Shown one piece after another: positions 17,435 through 25,705 of a DNA stretch of 64,000 nt; position 1 is the stretch's first letter; each line of letters starts with the position of its first letter. The position numbers and the translations under genes are program-made. This DNA is from an uncultured Pelagibacteraceae bacterium. GTDB taxonomy: Bacteria; Pseudomonadota; Alphaproteobacteria; Pelagibacterales; Pelagibacteraceae. The DNA lies in NCBI GenBank assembly GCA_902623785.1, contig CACNVG010000002.1, positions 25,393 to 89,392 of the forward strand, read 5' to 3'. The notes beneath the pieces were generated by a model. The model made no database searches and was not told where the DNA came from. It was given only the letters and a program-made list of their open reading frames with translations.

Positions 17435-18532
17435 ATGGAGTTTTTTCTTCCAATCGCAGAAGTTAATGTAAGTTTACCTTTTATATTTTTTTTAAGCTTA
17501 GTTGTTGGAATTTTATCAGGATTATTTGGTGTAGGTGGTGGTTTTTTAATGACACCTTTTTTAATTTTTTTGGGCATTCCCCCAGCTTATGCAGTTCCAA
17601 ATGAGGCCAATAATATTCTTGGGACATCTATATCAGGATCTACTACGCATTATCTCAAAGGGACTCTGGATTATAAAATGGGCTTAATGATTGTAGTCGG
17701 CGGCACAATAGGTACTGTCCTTGGTATTTTGACTTTCACCTATTTTCAAGATATTGGAAAAATTAATATCGTTATTTCATTAGCGTACATGTACATCTTG
17801 GCAATTATTGGAACTATGATGTTAGTTCAAGGAGTTACAGAAATAGATAGAGCAAGAAAAAAGATTATCATAAAAAAAAAATTACATGATCATAATTGGT
17901 TACAAGGTTTACCTTTAAGAATGAGGTTTAAAAAATCCAAACTTTATGAAAGTGCTTTTACTCCAATTATAATGGGATTTATTGTAGGTTATATAGCGGC
18001 TATTCTTGGTGTCGGTGGGGCTTTTATATTAGTCCCAGCAATGATTTATATTATAGGAATGCCTACAAAATTAATTCCAGGAACGTCTTTATTTGTTACT
18101 ATTTTTATAAGTGCAATTGTCACTATTCTTCACGCATTTAATTACGGGACGATTGACTTAATATTAGTAACAGTTTTGATTTTAGGCTCAATTCTTGGAG
18201 TTCAAATAGGTCAAAAGATTGGAGAAAAAGTTGATAGCTCACAATTCAAAACAATCTTAGCTATGCTTTTATTATTAGTTGGAATAGCAATAGCATATGA
18301 TACTTTTTTTGCAGAGGAAATTATTAAAGAAGCATCAAAAAAAGGATCAGAAAATTTAGGACCAATTTCACAATTTGTAAAAGACTTATCAAAAAATGTT
18401 CCAGTTTTATATGGATTATTCTCAATAGTTTTAGCTCTCGTACTGGGTGTTGGTGCGGCAATTTTGAGAAGATTTTTATCAAATCTTAAAAAGAAATTTG
18501 TTTACACTGCTCCACCTGCTTCACAAAAATAG
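17435..18532 (+). CDS. tauE: TauE/SafE family sulfite/organosulfur exporter
   Basis: The 365-residue integral membrane protein has two related halves, each opening with a glycine-rich helix: LSGLFGVGGGFLMTPFL (about 28-44) and AAILGVGGAFILVPAM (about 188-203). This duplicated G-x-G-G-G-F motif defines the TauE/SafE (DUF81) family of anion exporters. In taurine, sulfolactate and sulfoacetate degraders such proteins are thought to expel sulfite or sulfoacetate. Its place between APS reductase and the sulfonate lyases supports sulfite export, giving the cell an overflow route when AprBA is saturated. A cytoplasmic loop of about 50 basic residues separates the halves. Confidence 0.87.
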   Translation: MEFFLPIAEVNVSLPFIFFLSLVVGILSGLFGVGGGFLMTPFLIFLGIPPAYAVPNEANNILGTSISGSTTHYLKGTLDYKMGLMIVVGGTIGTVLGILTFTYFQDIGKINIVISLAYMYILAIIGTMMLVQGVTEIDRARKKIIIKKKLHDHNWLQGLPLRMRFKKSKLYESAFTPIIMGFIVGYIAAILGVGGAFILVPAMIYIIGMPTKLIPGTSLFVTIFISAIVTILHAFNYGTIDLILVTVLILGSILGVQIGQKIGEKVDSSQFKTILAMLLLLVGIAIAYDTFFAEEIIKEASKKGSENLGPISQFVKDLSKNVPVLYGLFSIVLALVLGVGAAILRRFLSNLKKKFVYTAPPASQK

Positions 18533-18561
18533 TTCCATACTTTTAAAATAATTGATATAGA

Positions 18562-18936
18562 ATGATTATGAAAAAATTAATTTTTTTGTTTATAATTTTA
18601 ATTCCATTAAATATTAATGCAGGTGAAAAAAAAACTACATTCACTAACGAGATTTTTAATAAAGCTCAATCAGATGGCAAAACCGTAGTTGTGAGTTCAT
18701 GGATTAAATACTGCACATCATGTGCTAGCCAAATGAAAGCTTTAGAGAATGTTGAAAAAGATTTTAATAATCTTGTTTATCTAAACTTTGATGTTAGAGA
18801 GAAATCAATAGCTAAACAATTAAATATTCAATTTCAAACTACATTAGTAATTTATAAAGATAGTAAGGAAGTCTATCGAAGCTTAGGAGAATTGAGTAAA
18901 GATAAAATTTATAAAGCTATTAATTCTGTAATTTAA
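18562..18936 (+). CDS. Exported thioredoxin-fold protein with CTSC redox pair
   Basis: The 124-residue protein has an N-terminal signal peptide (about residues 1-20, ending NINA) and a thioredoxin fold with Cys51-Thr-Ser-Cys54 preceded by SSWIKY. The downstream LNFDVREKSIAKQLNIQFQTTLVIYKDSKEV is a normal thioredoxin second half, including a cis-loop near FQTT. It would act in the periplasm as a disulfide or sulfur-oxyanion redox protein. Conserved position at the end of the sulfite block suggests protecting or serving the exporter or periplasmic sulfur compounds, which is inference. ATG 18568 is an alternative start. It converges on suyB with no gap. Confidence 0.8.
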   Translation: MIMKKLIFLFIILIPLNINAGEKKTTFTNEIFNKAQSDGKTVVVSSWIKYCTSCASQMKALENVEKDFNNLVYLNFDVREKSIAKQLNIQFQTTLVIYKDSKEVYRSLGELSKDKIYKAINSVI

Positions 18937-20103
18937 TTAAGCACTTCTATATAATTTTGTCATTACAAATTCTTTATGACCTAAAGCCTCAGCGCAAGTA
19001 AGTCTTCCGTTTGCAACTTTAATAGTAGATTTAATTAATTCATCACCAGCTTGATCAAGATTCATTTCTCTTGATAATATTTTTGAGACGTCAACATCGA
19101 TATGCTCGCTCATAGTTTTCGCTGTAAAAGGATTAGCTGTGAGCTTAATTACTGGCTCAATAGGATTGCCAATAATGTTACCTTGACCAGTTGGAAATAA
19201 ATGAATATTAAAACCTCCGGCAGCTTGAAGGGTAACACACTCAGCAGCAGCTGACGAAGTATCCATAAAATATAATCCTTTTCCTTTAGTTGGTTCTTCA
19301 GCCGGTTCTAATACATCTATAAATTCTCTTGAGCCTATTTTTTGAAAATTTCCAAAAGCCTTTTCTTCAATTGTTGTAAGACCTCCAGCAATATTTCCTG
19401 CTGTCGGTTGACTTTCTGACAAATCATTTGTTGCTTCCTTTAATATAAAGTCATTATATGAACTCCAAGTTTTCATAAACTTATCTTGAGCTTCTTTTGT
19501 TTTACCACGTTTTGCACACACCGTTTCGGCTCCAGTAAGTTCTGATGTTTCACCGAAACATAAATGAACTCCTAATGGTTCAAGTTTATCCATTAAGTTT
19601 CCAACCGTTGGATTAGATGCAAGTCCTGAAGTTGTGTCTGACTCTCCACATTTAACTGATATCCATAAATCACTTATGGGACATTCCTCTCTTTGTTTTT
19701 CAGATGCCCACATTGAGAATTCTTGTGCTTTTTTTGAAACTTTTGCAATCGTATCGATATCACCAACACCTTCTATACTAAAACCTTCAACAGGTTTTCC
19801 AGTCTTTGCTATCGCATCAACAATTTTCTTTGTCCACTTAGGTTCAATACCAATCACAATTACAGCAGCTACATTTGGATTTCTTCCTGTTCCAATCATT
19901 GTTCTAAAATGAAGCTCTAAGTCCGCACCAAATTGCAATCTACCGTAAGAATGTGGAAGTGCAATTGTCCCTTTAATATTATTAGCTACTGCTTCAGCAC
20001 ATGCGTTTGAAATGTCATCTACAGGAAGAATAATAACATGATTTCTTGTTCCAGCTCTTCCGTTTTCTCTTTTAAAACCTAAAAAACTCTTTGGAATTTG
20101 CAT
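18937..20103 (-). CDS. suyB: (2R)-sulfolactate sulfo-lyase beta subunit
   Basis: The 388-residue protein belongs to the UxaA/altronate dehydratase C-terminal family. The start, with [17 protein letters not shown] then [19 protein letters not shown], and later [19 protein letters not shown], closely follow what I recall of SuyB from sulfolactate-degrading alphaproteobacteria. SuyAB splits (2R)-3-sulfolactate to pyruvate and sulfite. The same family includes altronate and galactarate dehydratases. The neighbouring xsc, apr and TauE/SafE genes decide strongly for sulfolactate. Conserved cysteines (KCGES and others) may ligate iron. suyA lies one base upstream in the same operon. Confidence 0.82.
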   Translation of the reverse strand: MQIPKSFLGFKRENGRAGTRNHVIILPVDDISNACAEAVANNIKGTIALPHSYGRLQFGADLELHFRTMIGTGRNPNVAAVIVIGIEPKWTKKIVDAIAKTGKPVEGFSIEGVGDIDTIAKVSKKAQEFSMWASEKQREECPISDLWISVKCGESDTTSGLASNPTVGNLMDKLEPLGVHLCFGETSELTGAETVCAKRGKTKEAQDKFMKTWSSYNDFILKEATNDLSESQPTAGNIAGGLTTIEEKAFGNFQKIGSREFIDVLEPAEEPTKGKGLYFMDTSSAAAECVTLQAAGGFNIHLFPTGQGNIIGNPIEPVIKLTANPFTAKTMSEHIDVDVSKILSREMNLDQAGDELIKSTIKVANGRLTCAEALGHKEFVMTKLYRSA

Positions 20104-20104
20104 A

Positions 20105-20392
20105 TTACCACTTTTTTGTTTTTACGTTATGAACATGAACATGATCACCTTTTTTTATTGACTTAACTACTTTTCCTATATCATGACCGTATTTAATTAT
20201 AGTGTCACCTTCTTTAAGATCTTGTAATGCTATTTTATGACCTAAGGGTATTACAGCCTCAGATTTTACTTTAGACGAGGAGTTATCTTCCATTATCCAA
20301 CAGCCACAGTCCTGTCCTTTGGCGACTTTTTCTATGACAATTACGCCAACATTATCTTTTTTATCGTGTATAATTATATCTGTTTTTGCCAT
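20105..20392 (-). CDS. suyA: (2R)-sulfolactate sulfo-lyase alpha subunit, SAF domain
   Basis: This 95-residue protein is the small SAF-domain (UxaA N-terminal type) partner of the large lyase subunit. The [12 protein letters not shown] stretch and the terminal [11 protein letters not shown] are typical of this family, where the small subunit completes the active site. In plant-sugar degraders the two parts are often fused or called altronate dehydratase. Here, as in SuyAB, they are separate genes with a one-base gap. The product should act in the cytoplasm on 3-sulfolactate. The gene is transcribed divergently from xsc across 80 bases that hold possible operator boxes. Confidence 0.8.
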   Translation of the reverse strand: MAKTDIIIHDKKDNVGVIVIEKVAKGQDCGCWIMEDNSSSKVKSEAVIPLGHKIALQDLKEGDTIIKYGHDIGKVVKSIKKGDHVHVHNVKTKKW

Positions 20393-20415
20393 TGTGACGA
20401 TTTCTTAGTAGAAAC

Positions 20416-20455
20416 TTGCAAAGAATTTATATATTAATCTTGCGATTGCAAACAA
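20416..20455 (-). promoter_or_regulatory. suyA promoter candidate flanked by two TTGCAA boxes
   Basis: On the minus strand TTGTTT (20455-20450) and TATAAA (20431-20426) are 18 bases apart and could drive suyAB. Two identical palindromic TTGCAA boxes (20416-20421 and 20446-20451) lie exactly 30 bases apart, one beside the -35 box and one near the expected start. The spacing, about three helical turns, suits a regulator shared by suyA and xsc. No regulator gene is nearby. Confidence 0.35.
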
Positions 20456-20472
20456 AAATATAAAGAATTTTT

Positions 20473-22254
20473 ATGACTAAAATGACCACGGAAGAAGCTT
20501 TTATTAAAGTTCTTCAAATGCATGGAGTTGAACATGCGTTTGGAATAATTGGTTCTGCCTTTATGCCTATTTCAGATTTATTTCCAAAAGCTGGAATAAC
20601 TTTTTGGGATGTTGCCCACGAAACCAACGGAGGTTTAATTGCAGACGGTTACACTCGGGCAACTGGAAAAATGTCAATGGTAATTGCTCAAAATGGTCCA
20701 GGTATCACAGGTCTAGTTACACCTATTAAAACAGCTTATTGGAATCATACACCTTTATTACTTGTAACTCCTCAAGCCGCAAATAAAACAATGGGTCAAG
20801 GTGGTTTTCAAGAAGTAGAACAAATGAATTTATTTAAAGACATGGTTTGTTACCAAGAAGAGGTAAGAGATCCTTCTAGAATGGCAGAAGTACTAAACAG
20901 AGTAATTGAAAAAGCTTTTAGAGGATCGGCACCAGCACAAATTAATGTACCAAGGGATTATTGGACACAAGTAATAGACATTGAACTTCCTCCTATTGTT
21001 AGATTTGAGAGACAAGGCGGCGGAAAAGATGCAATTGAAAGAGCTTCAAGCTTGTTATCAAAAGCAAAATTTCCAGTAATTTTATCAGGTGCAGGAGTAG
21101 TCATTGGTGGAGCAATAGAAGAATGTAAAAAGTTAGCAGAGAAATTAGATGCACCAGTTTGTAATGGTTATCAGCACAATGATAGTTTTCCCGGAAGCCA
21201 TCCATTGGCTGTTGGACCTTTAGGTTATAACGGTTCAAAAGCAGCTATGGAACTTATTTCAAAGGCTGATGTAGTTCTTGCATTAGGAACCAGATTAAAT
21301 CCTTTTTCAACTTTACCAGGTTATGGAATCGACTATTGGCCTAAAAATGCAACGATAATTCAAGTTGATGTGAACCCAGACAGAATAGGATTAACAAAAA
21401 AGGTTACAGTTGGAATATGTGGAGATGCTAAACAAGTTGCTCAAGAAATATTAAATAAACTTTCATCTGATGCTGGTAACTCTGGTCGAGATGAAAGAAA
21501 AAATTTAATTCACAAAACTAAATCTGCATGGCTTCAAACATTAGCGGGGCTTGACCATGAAGAAGATGATCCTGGAACAGTTTGGAATAAAGAGGCAAGA
21601 GAAAGAGATAAGGATAGAATGTCACCAAGACAAGCATGGAGAGCGATACAGGATGCTTTGCCTAAAGATGTAATAATTTCAAGTGACATTGGAAACAATT
21701 GTGCAATAGGAAATGCTTATCCAACTTTTGAAAAAGGGCGAAAATATTTAGCTCCAGGTTTATTTGGACCGTGTGGTTACGGATTTCCTGCAATCTTAGG
21801 TGCAAAAATTGGATGTCCAGATATACCTGTAATTGGTTTTGCTGGTGATGGTGCTTTTGGAATAAGTATGAATGAAATGAGTTCATGCGCTAGGAAAGAA
21901 TGGCCAGCTATTACTATGGTTATATTTAGAAATTATCAATGGGGTGCTGAAAAAAGAAATTCTATTTTATGGTTTGATGATAATTTTATTGGTACAGAAC
22001 TAGATCCAGAATTAAGTTACGCAAAAGTCGCAAATGCATGTGGTTTGAAAGGTGTTACATGTAAAACAATGGAAGAAACAACTAAAGCGATCAAACAATC
22101 TTGTGAAGATCAAAAAAAAGGAATTACCACTTTCATAGAAATTATTTTAAATCAAGAATTAGGCGAGCCATTTAGAAGAGACGCAATGAAAAAACCAGTT
22201 GAGGTCGCTGGTATTCAAAAGAAAGATATGAAACCTCAAAAATCATTAATATAA
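20473..22254 (+). CDS. xsc: Sulfoacetaldehyde acetyltransferase (thiamine diphosphate enzyme)
   Basis: The 593-residue protein has the three-domain layout of thiamine-diphosphate enzymes. The N-terminal part has the cofactor-activating Glu50 in WDVAHETNGG and a MTTEEAF...GVEHAFGIIGSA opening that closely matches Xsc. QAANKTMGQGGFQEVEQMN is another Xsc-typical stretch. The C-terminal domain carries the GDG...N metal motif in FAGDGAFGISMNEM with RNYQWGAEKRN. Xsc converts sulfoacetaldehyde and phosphate to acetyl phosphate and sulfite, the key step in taurine, isethionate and sulfoacetate use. Acetolactate synthase-like enzymes are the wider family, but the match is specific. Confidence 0.9.
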   Translation: MTKMTTEEAFIKVLQMHGVEHAFGIIGSAFMPISDLFPKAGITFWDVAHETNGGLIADGYTRATGKMSMVIAQNGPGITGLVTPIKTAYWNHTPLLLVTPQAANKTMGQGGFQEVEQMNLFKDMVCYQEEVRDPSRMAEVLNRVIEKAFRGSAPAQINVPRDYWTQVIDIELPPIVRFERQGGGKDAIERASSLLSKAKFPVILSGAGVVIGGAIEECKKLAEKLDAPVCNGYQHNDSFPGSHPLAVGPLGYNGSKAAMELISKADVVLALGTRLNPFSTLPGYGIDYWPKNATIIQVDVNPDRIGLTKKVTVGICGDAKQVAQEILNKLSSDAGNSGRDERKNLIHKTKSAWLQTLAGLDHEEDDPGTVWNKEARERDKDRMSPRQAWRAIQDALPKDVIISSDIGNNCAIGNAYPTFEKGRKYLAPGLFGPCGYGFPAILGAKIGCPDIPVIGFAGDGAFGISMNEMSSCARKEWPAITMVIFRNYQWGAEKRNSILWFDDNFIGTELDPELSYAKVANACGLKGVTCKTMEETTKAIKQSCEDQKKGITTFIEIILNQELGEPFRRDAMKKPVEVAGIQKKDMKPQKSLI

Positions 22255-22255
22255 T

Positions 22256-22645
22256 TTGAAAAATACTGAAATTAAAATTGGTTCTAATAGAAGTTTTGGA
22301 ATAGTTTTTTTTATAGTTTTTTTATTAATCGCAATTTACCCTTTAATCAACAATGAGGAATTCAGGATATGGTCCTTTATAATTTCTATAATTTTTTTGA
22401 TTTTAGGATTGATAAATTCTAAAGTTTTAACACCCTTAAACAAGCTATGGTTTAAATTAGGATTATTATTGGGAAGAATAGCATCACCTTTAATAATGGG
22501 TATAATATTCTTTTTGGTAGTAACTCCTACAGCTTTTATAATGAGAATAATTGGTAAAGATTTGCTTAACTTAAAATTTGATAATAGTAAATCTTATTGG
22601 ATTGAAAAAGACAATCTAAAGAGTAAGATGAAAAATCAATTTTAA
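22256..22645 (+). CDS. SxtJ family membrane protein
   Basis: The 129-residue protein has about four hydrophobic helices, with KLWFKLGLLLGRIASPLIMGIIFFLVVTP in the second half. That wording is typical of the SxtJ family, small membrane proteins of unknown function that sit next to carbamoyltransferases. The start appears to be TTG 22256, one base after the xsc stop; no ATG fits before Met95. The following DUF5989 gene starts two bases downstream. Adjacency to xsc is probably only a boundary between two clusters, since the next four genes form the carbamoyltransferase group. Confidence 0.72.
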   Translation: MKNTEIKIGSNRSFGIVFFIVFLLIAIYPLINNEEFRIWSFIISIIFLILGLINSKVLTPLNKLWFKLGLLLGRIASPLIMGIIFFLVVTPTAFIMRIIGKDLLNLKFDNSKSYWIEKDNLKSKMKNQF

Positions 22646-22646
22646 T

Positions 22647-22796
22647 ATGAGTTTTTTGAGAGAATTTTGGGAGTTTTTGAGAGTAAGAAAAAAATATTGG
22701 CTATTACCCATTATAATTGTTTTATTCATATTTGGCGGTTTAATTGTTTTAACTCAAGGTTCTGCTGTAGCACCTTTTATATATACGATTTTTTAA
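22647..22796 (+). CDS. DUF5989 family 49-residue membrane protein
   Basis: This short frame runs from ATG 22647 to TAA 22794-22796. The product has an amphipathic start, MSFLREFWEFLRVRKKYW, then one membrane helix and a conserved GGLIVLTQGSAVAPFIY tail. That is the DUF5989 pattern, a family repeatedly found with SxtJ and carbamoyltransferases. Start and stop abut the neighbours almost without gap, which supports translation. The RKKYW face suggests a peripheral helix before the transmembrane span. Function is unknown. Confidence 0.75.
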   Translation: MSFLREFWEFLRVRKKYWLLPIIIVLFIFGGLIVLTQGSAVAPFIYTIF

Positions 22797-22797
22797 G

Positions 22798-23847
22798 TTG
22801 AAAAATTTTTCTTTAATTTTGTTTATAACTTTGCTTCTGTTTTTTTTATTAAATATTCTTATTGTTTTAACTTGGCCAATTTATTCTAAAATAAACTCAA
22901 AAAAACATTCTTATATTAATGAACAAATAGAATTATTGAATCTATCAAATGAGGATTTAATAATTTTAAATAACGAGACATGGAAAAATTATGATAAATT
23001 CAGATTTGTTCCATTTATAGGACACAGTGAAACAAACAGAGTTGGCAAATTCGTAAATTTTTCAGAGTTAGATGGTCGAAAAGTAAATAGACCCCAAAAT
23101 TGTAATAAAAATATATACTTGTACGGAGGTAGCACGACTTTTGGATACAATGTAACTGATGCTCAAACTATAGGACAATACCTGCAAGATTTGTTAGGTG
23201 ATAGTTACTGTGTGTTTAATCATGGAAGAGCTTACTATTATTCTAAACAAGAAAATAATTTGTTTATAAATCATTTAGAGACAGAAAAAAAAATTGATAC
23301 TGCTTTTTTTTTAGATGGTATTAACGAGAGATGCGGCGGGTATGAATATATGAATCAGATTAATAATAGTTTTACTCTTTATGTTGAAAGACCATATTTG
23401 ATGTGGAAAATTTCCTTTAAAAATTTTATTTTAACTTTACCAGTTGTTCAATTTTCAAATTCATTATTTAGTTCAAATGGATGGATACACGACAATAATA
23501 ATAATATTCTTCAAGTTGATACTTGTGCCACAAAAAAAAGTCTTGGAAAACTTTATGAGTCAAGAATTTTAGTAAGAGATTCCATCTGTAAAAAATTTGA
23601 TATTGAATGTTATTCTATATTACAACCTATGGCGGGAAATCATGGAATACAAATTGAAAAATTATTATCAAAAGATAAGGAAAAAAAACTAAAGAAGAAA
23701 TACAAAATATTATCTTCAGCAACTGGATTTATTGATTTGGGATTTGTTTTAGATAATGACAAATCATTATCTTACATTGATGGTGTACATTATTCTCCTA
23801 TATCTAATAAAAAGATTGCATCCGAATTATATAAATATTTAAATTAA
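22798..23847 (+). CDS. SGNH-hydrolase-like protein of the carbamoyltransferase cluster
   Basis: The 349-residue protein has an N-terminal membrane anchor (about 4-28) and an SGNH-type fold outside it. The candidate nucleophile is Ser112 in LYGGSTTFG, the third block is LDGINER, and the last block is DGVHYS with Asp328 and His331. SGNH enzymes are esterases or acyltransferases acting on polysaccharide O-acyl groups, among other substrates. It starts at TTG 22798, one base after the DUF5989 stop, and the carbamoyltransferase starts one base after its own stop. Location suggests a role in making or editing a carbamoylated extracellular product. Confidence 0.7.
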   Translation: MKNFSLILFITLLLFFLLNILIVLTWPIYSKINSKKHSYINEQIELLNLSNEDLIILNNETWKNYDKFRFVPFIGHSETNRVGKFVNFSELDGRKVNRPQNCNKNIYLYGGSTTFGYNVTDAQTIGQYLQDLLGDSYCVFNHGRAYYYSKQENNLFINHLETEKKIDTAFFLDGINERCGGYEYMNQINNSFTLYVERPYLMWKISFKNFILTLPVVQFSNSLFSSNGWIHDNNNNILQVDTCATKKSLGKLYESRILVRDSICKKFDIECYSILQPMAGNHGIQIEKLLSKDKEKKLKKKYKILSSATGFIDLGFVLDNDKSLSYIDGVHYSPISNKKIASELYKYLN

Positions 23848-23848
23848 G

Positions 23849-25684
23849 ATGTCTTACATCCTTGGAATTTCAGCCTTTTATCATGATAGCGCAGCATGTA
23901 TTCTAAAAGATGGAAAGATTATTGCTGCTGCTCAAGAAGAGAGATTCACAAGAAAAAAACATGACTCAAGTTATCCTTACAACGCAATAGAATTTGTTTT
24001 AAATTTTACAAATTTAAAATTGAGTGAAGTTAATCAAATTGTCTTTTTTGAAAAGCCATTTTTAAAATTTGAGAGATTATTGGAAACTTATGTTGCTTTT
24101 GCACCACGTGGTTTCATCTCTTTTGCAAAAGCAATGCCAGTGTGGATTAAGGAAAAACTTTTTCAAAAAAATCTTTTATTTAATAAACTAAAAGCACATG
24201 ACAAAGATTTTAAATCTGATCAAAACATTTTTTTTTCTGACCATCATTTAAGCCATGCAGCAAGTGCTTTTTTTCCGTCTCCTTTTACAGAGTCAATTAT
24301 ATTGACAGCAGATGGTGTTGGAGAATGGGCTACAACTACTGTTGCTGTAGGAAAAGATAACAAGGTAGAGATTAAAAAAGAAATTCATTTTCCGCACTCA
24401 TTAGGACTACTTTATTCTGCTTTTACTTACTTTACTGGATTTAAAGTTAATAGTGGAGAATATAAACTAATGGGGCTAGCACCATATGGAAATCCATTTT
24501 ACGAAGATAAGATTAAAAAATTGATTGATATTAAAGAAGATGGCACTTTTAGATTGGATCAAAAGTATTTTAATTATGCAACTGGACTTACAATGACCAA
24601 TGATAAATTTAATGATTTATTTGGTCAAAAACCACGAGATCCTCAAAACGAAAAAATTACTCAATTCCATATGGATATAGCTGCTTCCATTCAAAAAGTA
24701 ACAGAAGAGATAATGGTAAAATTAGCTAAATCAATACGTAAAGAGTATGGTATTAAGAATTTGTGTTTAGCTGGTGGTGTAGCATTAAATTGTGTAGCTA
24801 ATGGTAAAATTCTCAAAGAAAAAATTTTTGATAATATTTGGATACAGCCTGCAGCAGGTGATGCTGGTGGATCATTAGGTGCTGCTCTTGCTCTTTGGCA
24901 TATTGAGCAAAAAAATAAAAGAGTGGTAAATTCAAATGACGATATGAAAGGATCTTACTTAGGGACTGAATTTTCACAAGAAGAGATTGAAAATGAACTT
25001 AAGGCAGTTGGTGCTAAATTTGAAACACTTAACTATGAAGATCTGATAAATAAAACTGCGGAATTTTTATCAAACCAAAAAGTTGTAGGTTGGTTTCAAG
25101 GAAGGATGGAGTTTGGTCCAAGAGCATTAGGTGGCAGATCGATATTAGGTGATCCAAGATCTGACAAGATGCAAAAAAATTTGAATTTAAAAGTAAAATA
25201 TAGAGAAAGTTTTAGACCCTTCGCTCCCGCAGTTCTTAGAGAAGATGTATCCAAATGGTTTGATATAAATGTTGATAGTCCTTATATGTTGCTTGTAGCG
25301 AATATTAATTCAGATAAAAAAATTGAAATGACAGAAGAGCAAAAAAAACTCTTTGGGATAGATAAACTAAATATTAAAAGGTCAGAAGTTCCAGCTGTAA
25401 CACATATTGATTACTCAGCAAGAATCCAAACAGTTACAAAAAAAAGCAATCAACGATTTTATGATTTAATCTCAAAGTTTAAAAACAAAACAGGTTGCCC
25501 AATTTTAATAAATACTTCATTCAATGTAAGAGGAGAACCCATTGTCAATTCTCCTGCTGATGCCTTTAATTGTTTTATGGGAACAGAATTAGATTACCTA
25601 GTAATAGGTGACTGTATTTTAGACAAGAACAAACAAGAAAAAAATTTAAAAAAGGACTATAAATCAGATTTTGAACTAGATTAA
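23849..25684 (+). CDS. Carbamoyltransferase (NodU/CmcH/TobZ family)
   Basis: The 611-residue protein has the two-part build of O-carbamoyltransferases. The N-terminal Kae1-like domain begins ILGISAFYHDSAACIL and has a metal motif DHHLSHAASAFF with His132, His133 and His136. The C-terminal YrdC-like domain contains GRMEFGPRALGGRSILGDPR. Such enzymes transfer a carbamoyl group from carbamoyl phosphate, via carbamoyl-AMP, to a hydroxyl of a sugar or antibiotic. The acceptor is unknown; the surrounding SxtJ, DUF5989 and SGNH genes suggest a membrane-associated glycan or lipid. Length and motif order are normal, with no sign of decay. Confidence 0.9.
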   Translation: MSYILGISAFYHDSAACILKDGKIIAAAQEERFTRKKHDSSYPYNAIEFVLNFTNLKLSEVNQIVFFEKPFLKFERLLETYVAFAPRGFISFAKAMPVWIKEKLFQKNLLFNKLKAHDKDFKSDQNIFFSDHHLSHAASAFFPSPFTESIILTADGVGEWATTTVAVGKDNKVEIKKEIHFPHSLGLLYSAFTYFTGFKVNSGEYKLMGLAPYGNPFYEDKIKKLIDIKEDGTFRLDQKYFNYATGLTMTNDKFNDLFGQKPRDPQNEKITQFHMDIAASIQKVTEEIMVKLAKSIRKEYGIKNLCLAGGVALNCVANGKILKEKIFDNIWIQPAAGDAGGSLGAALALWHIEQKNKRVVNSNDDMKGSYLGTEFSQEEIENELKAVGAKFETLNYEDLINKTAEFLSNQKVVGWFQGRMEFGPRALGGRSILGDPRSDKMQKNLNLKVKYRESFRPFAPAVLREDVSKWFDINVDSPYMLLVANINSDKKIEMTEEQKKLFGIDKLNIKRSEVPAVTHIDYSARIQTVTKKSNQRFYDLISKFKNKTGCPILINTSFNVRGEPIVNSPADAFNCFMGTELDYLVIGDCILDKNKQEKNLKKDYKSDFELD

Positions 25685-25705
25685 TTATGAAAGTTTAGAA
25701 TTAAA

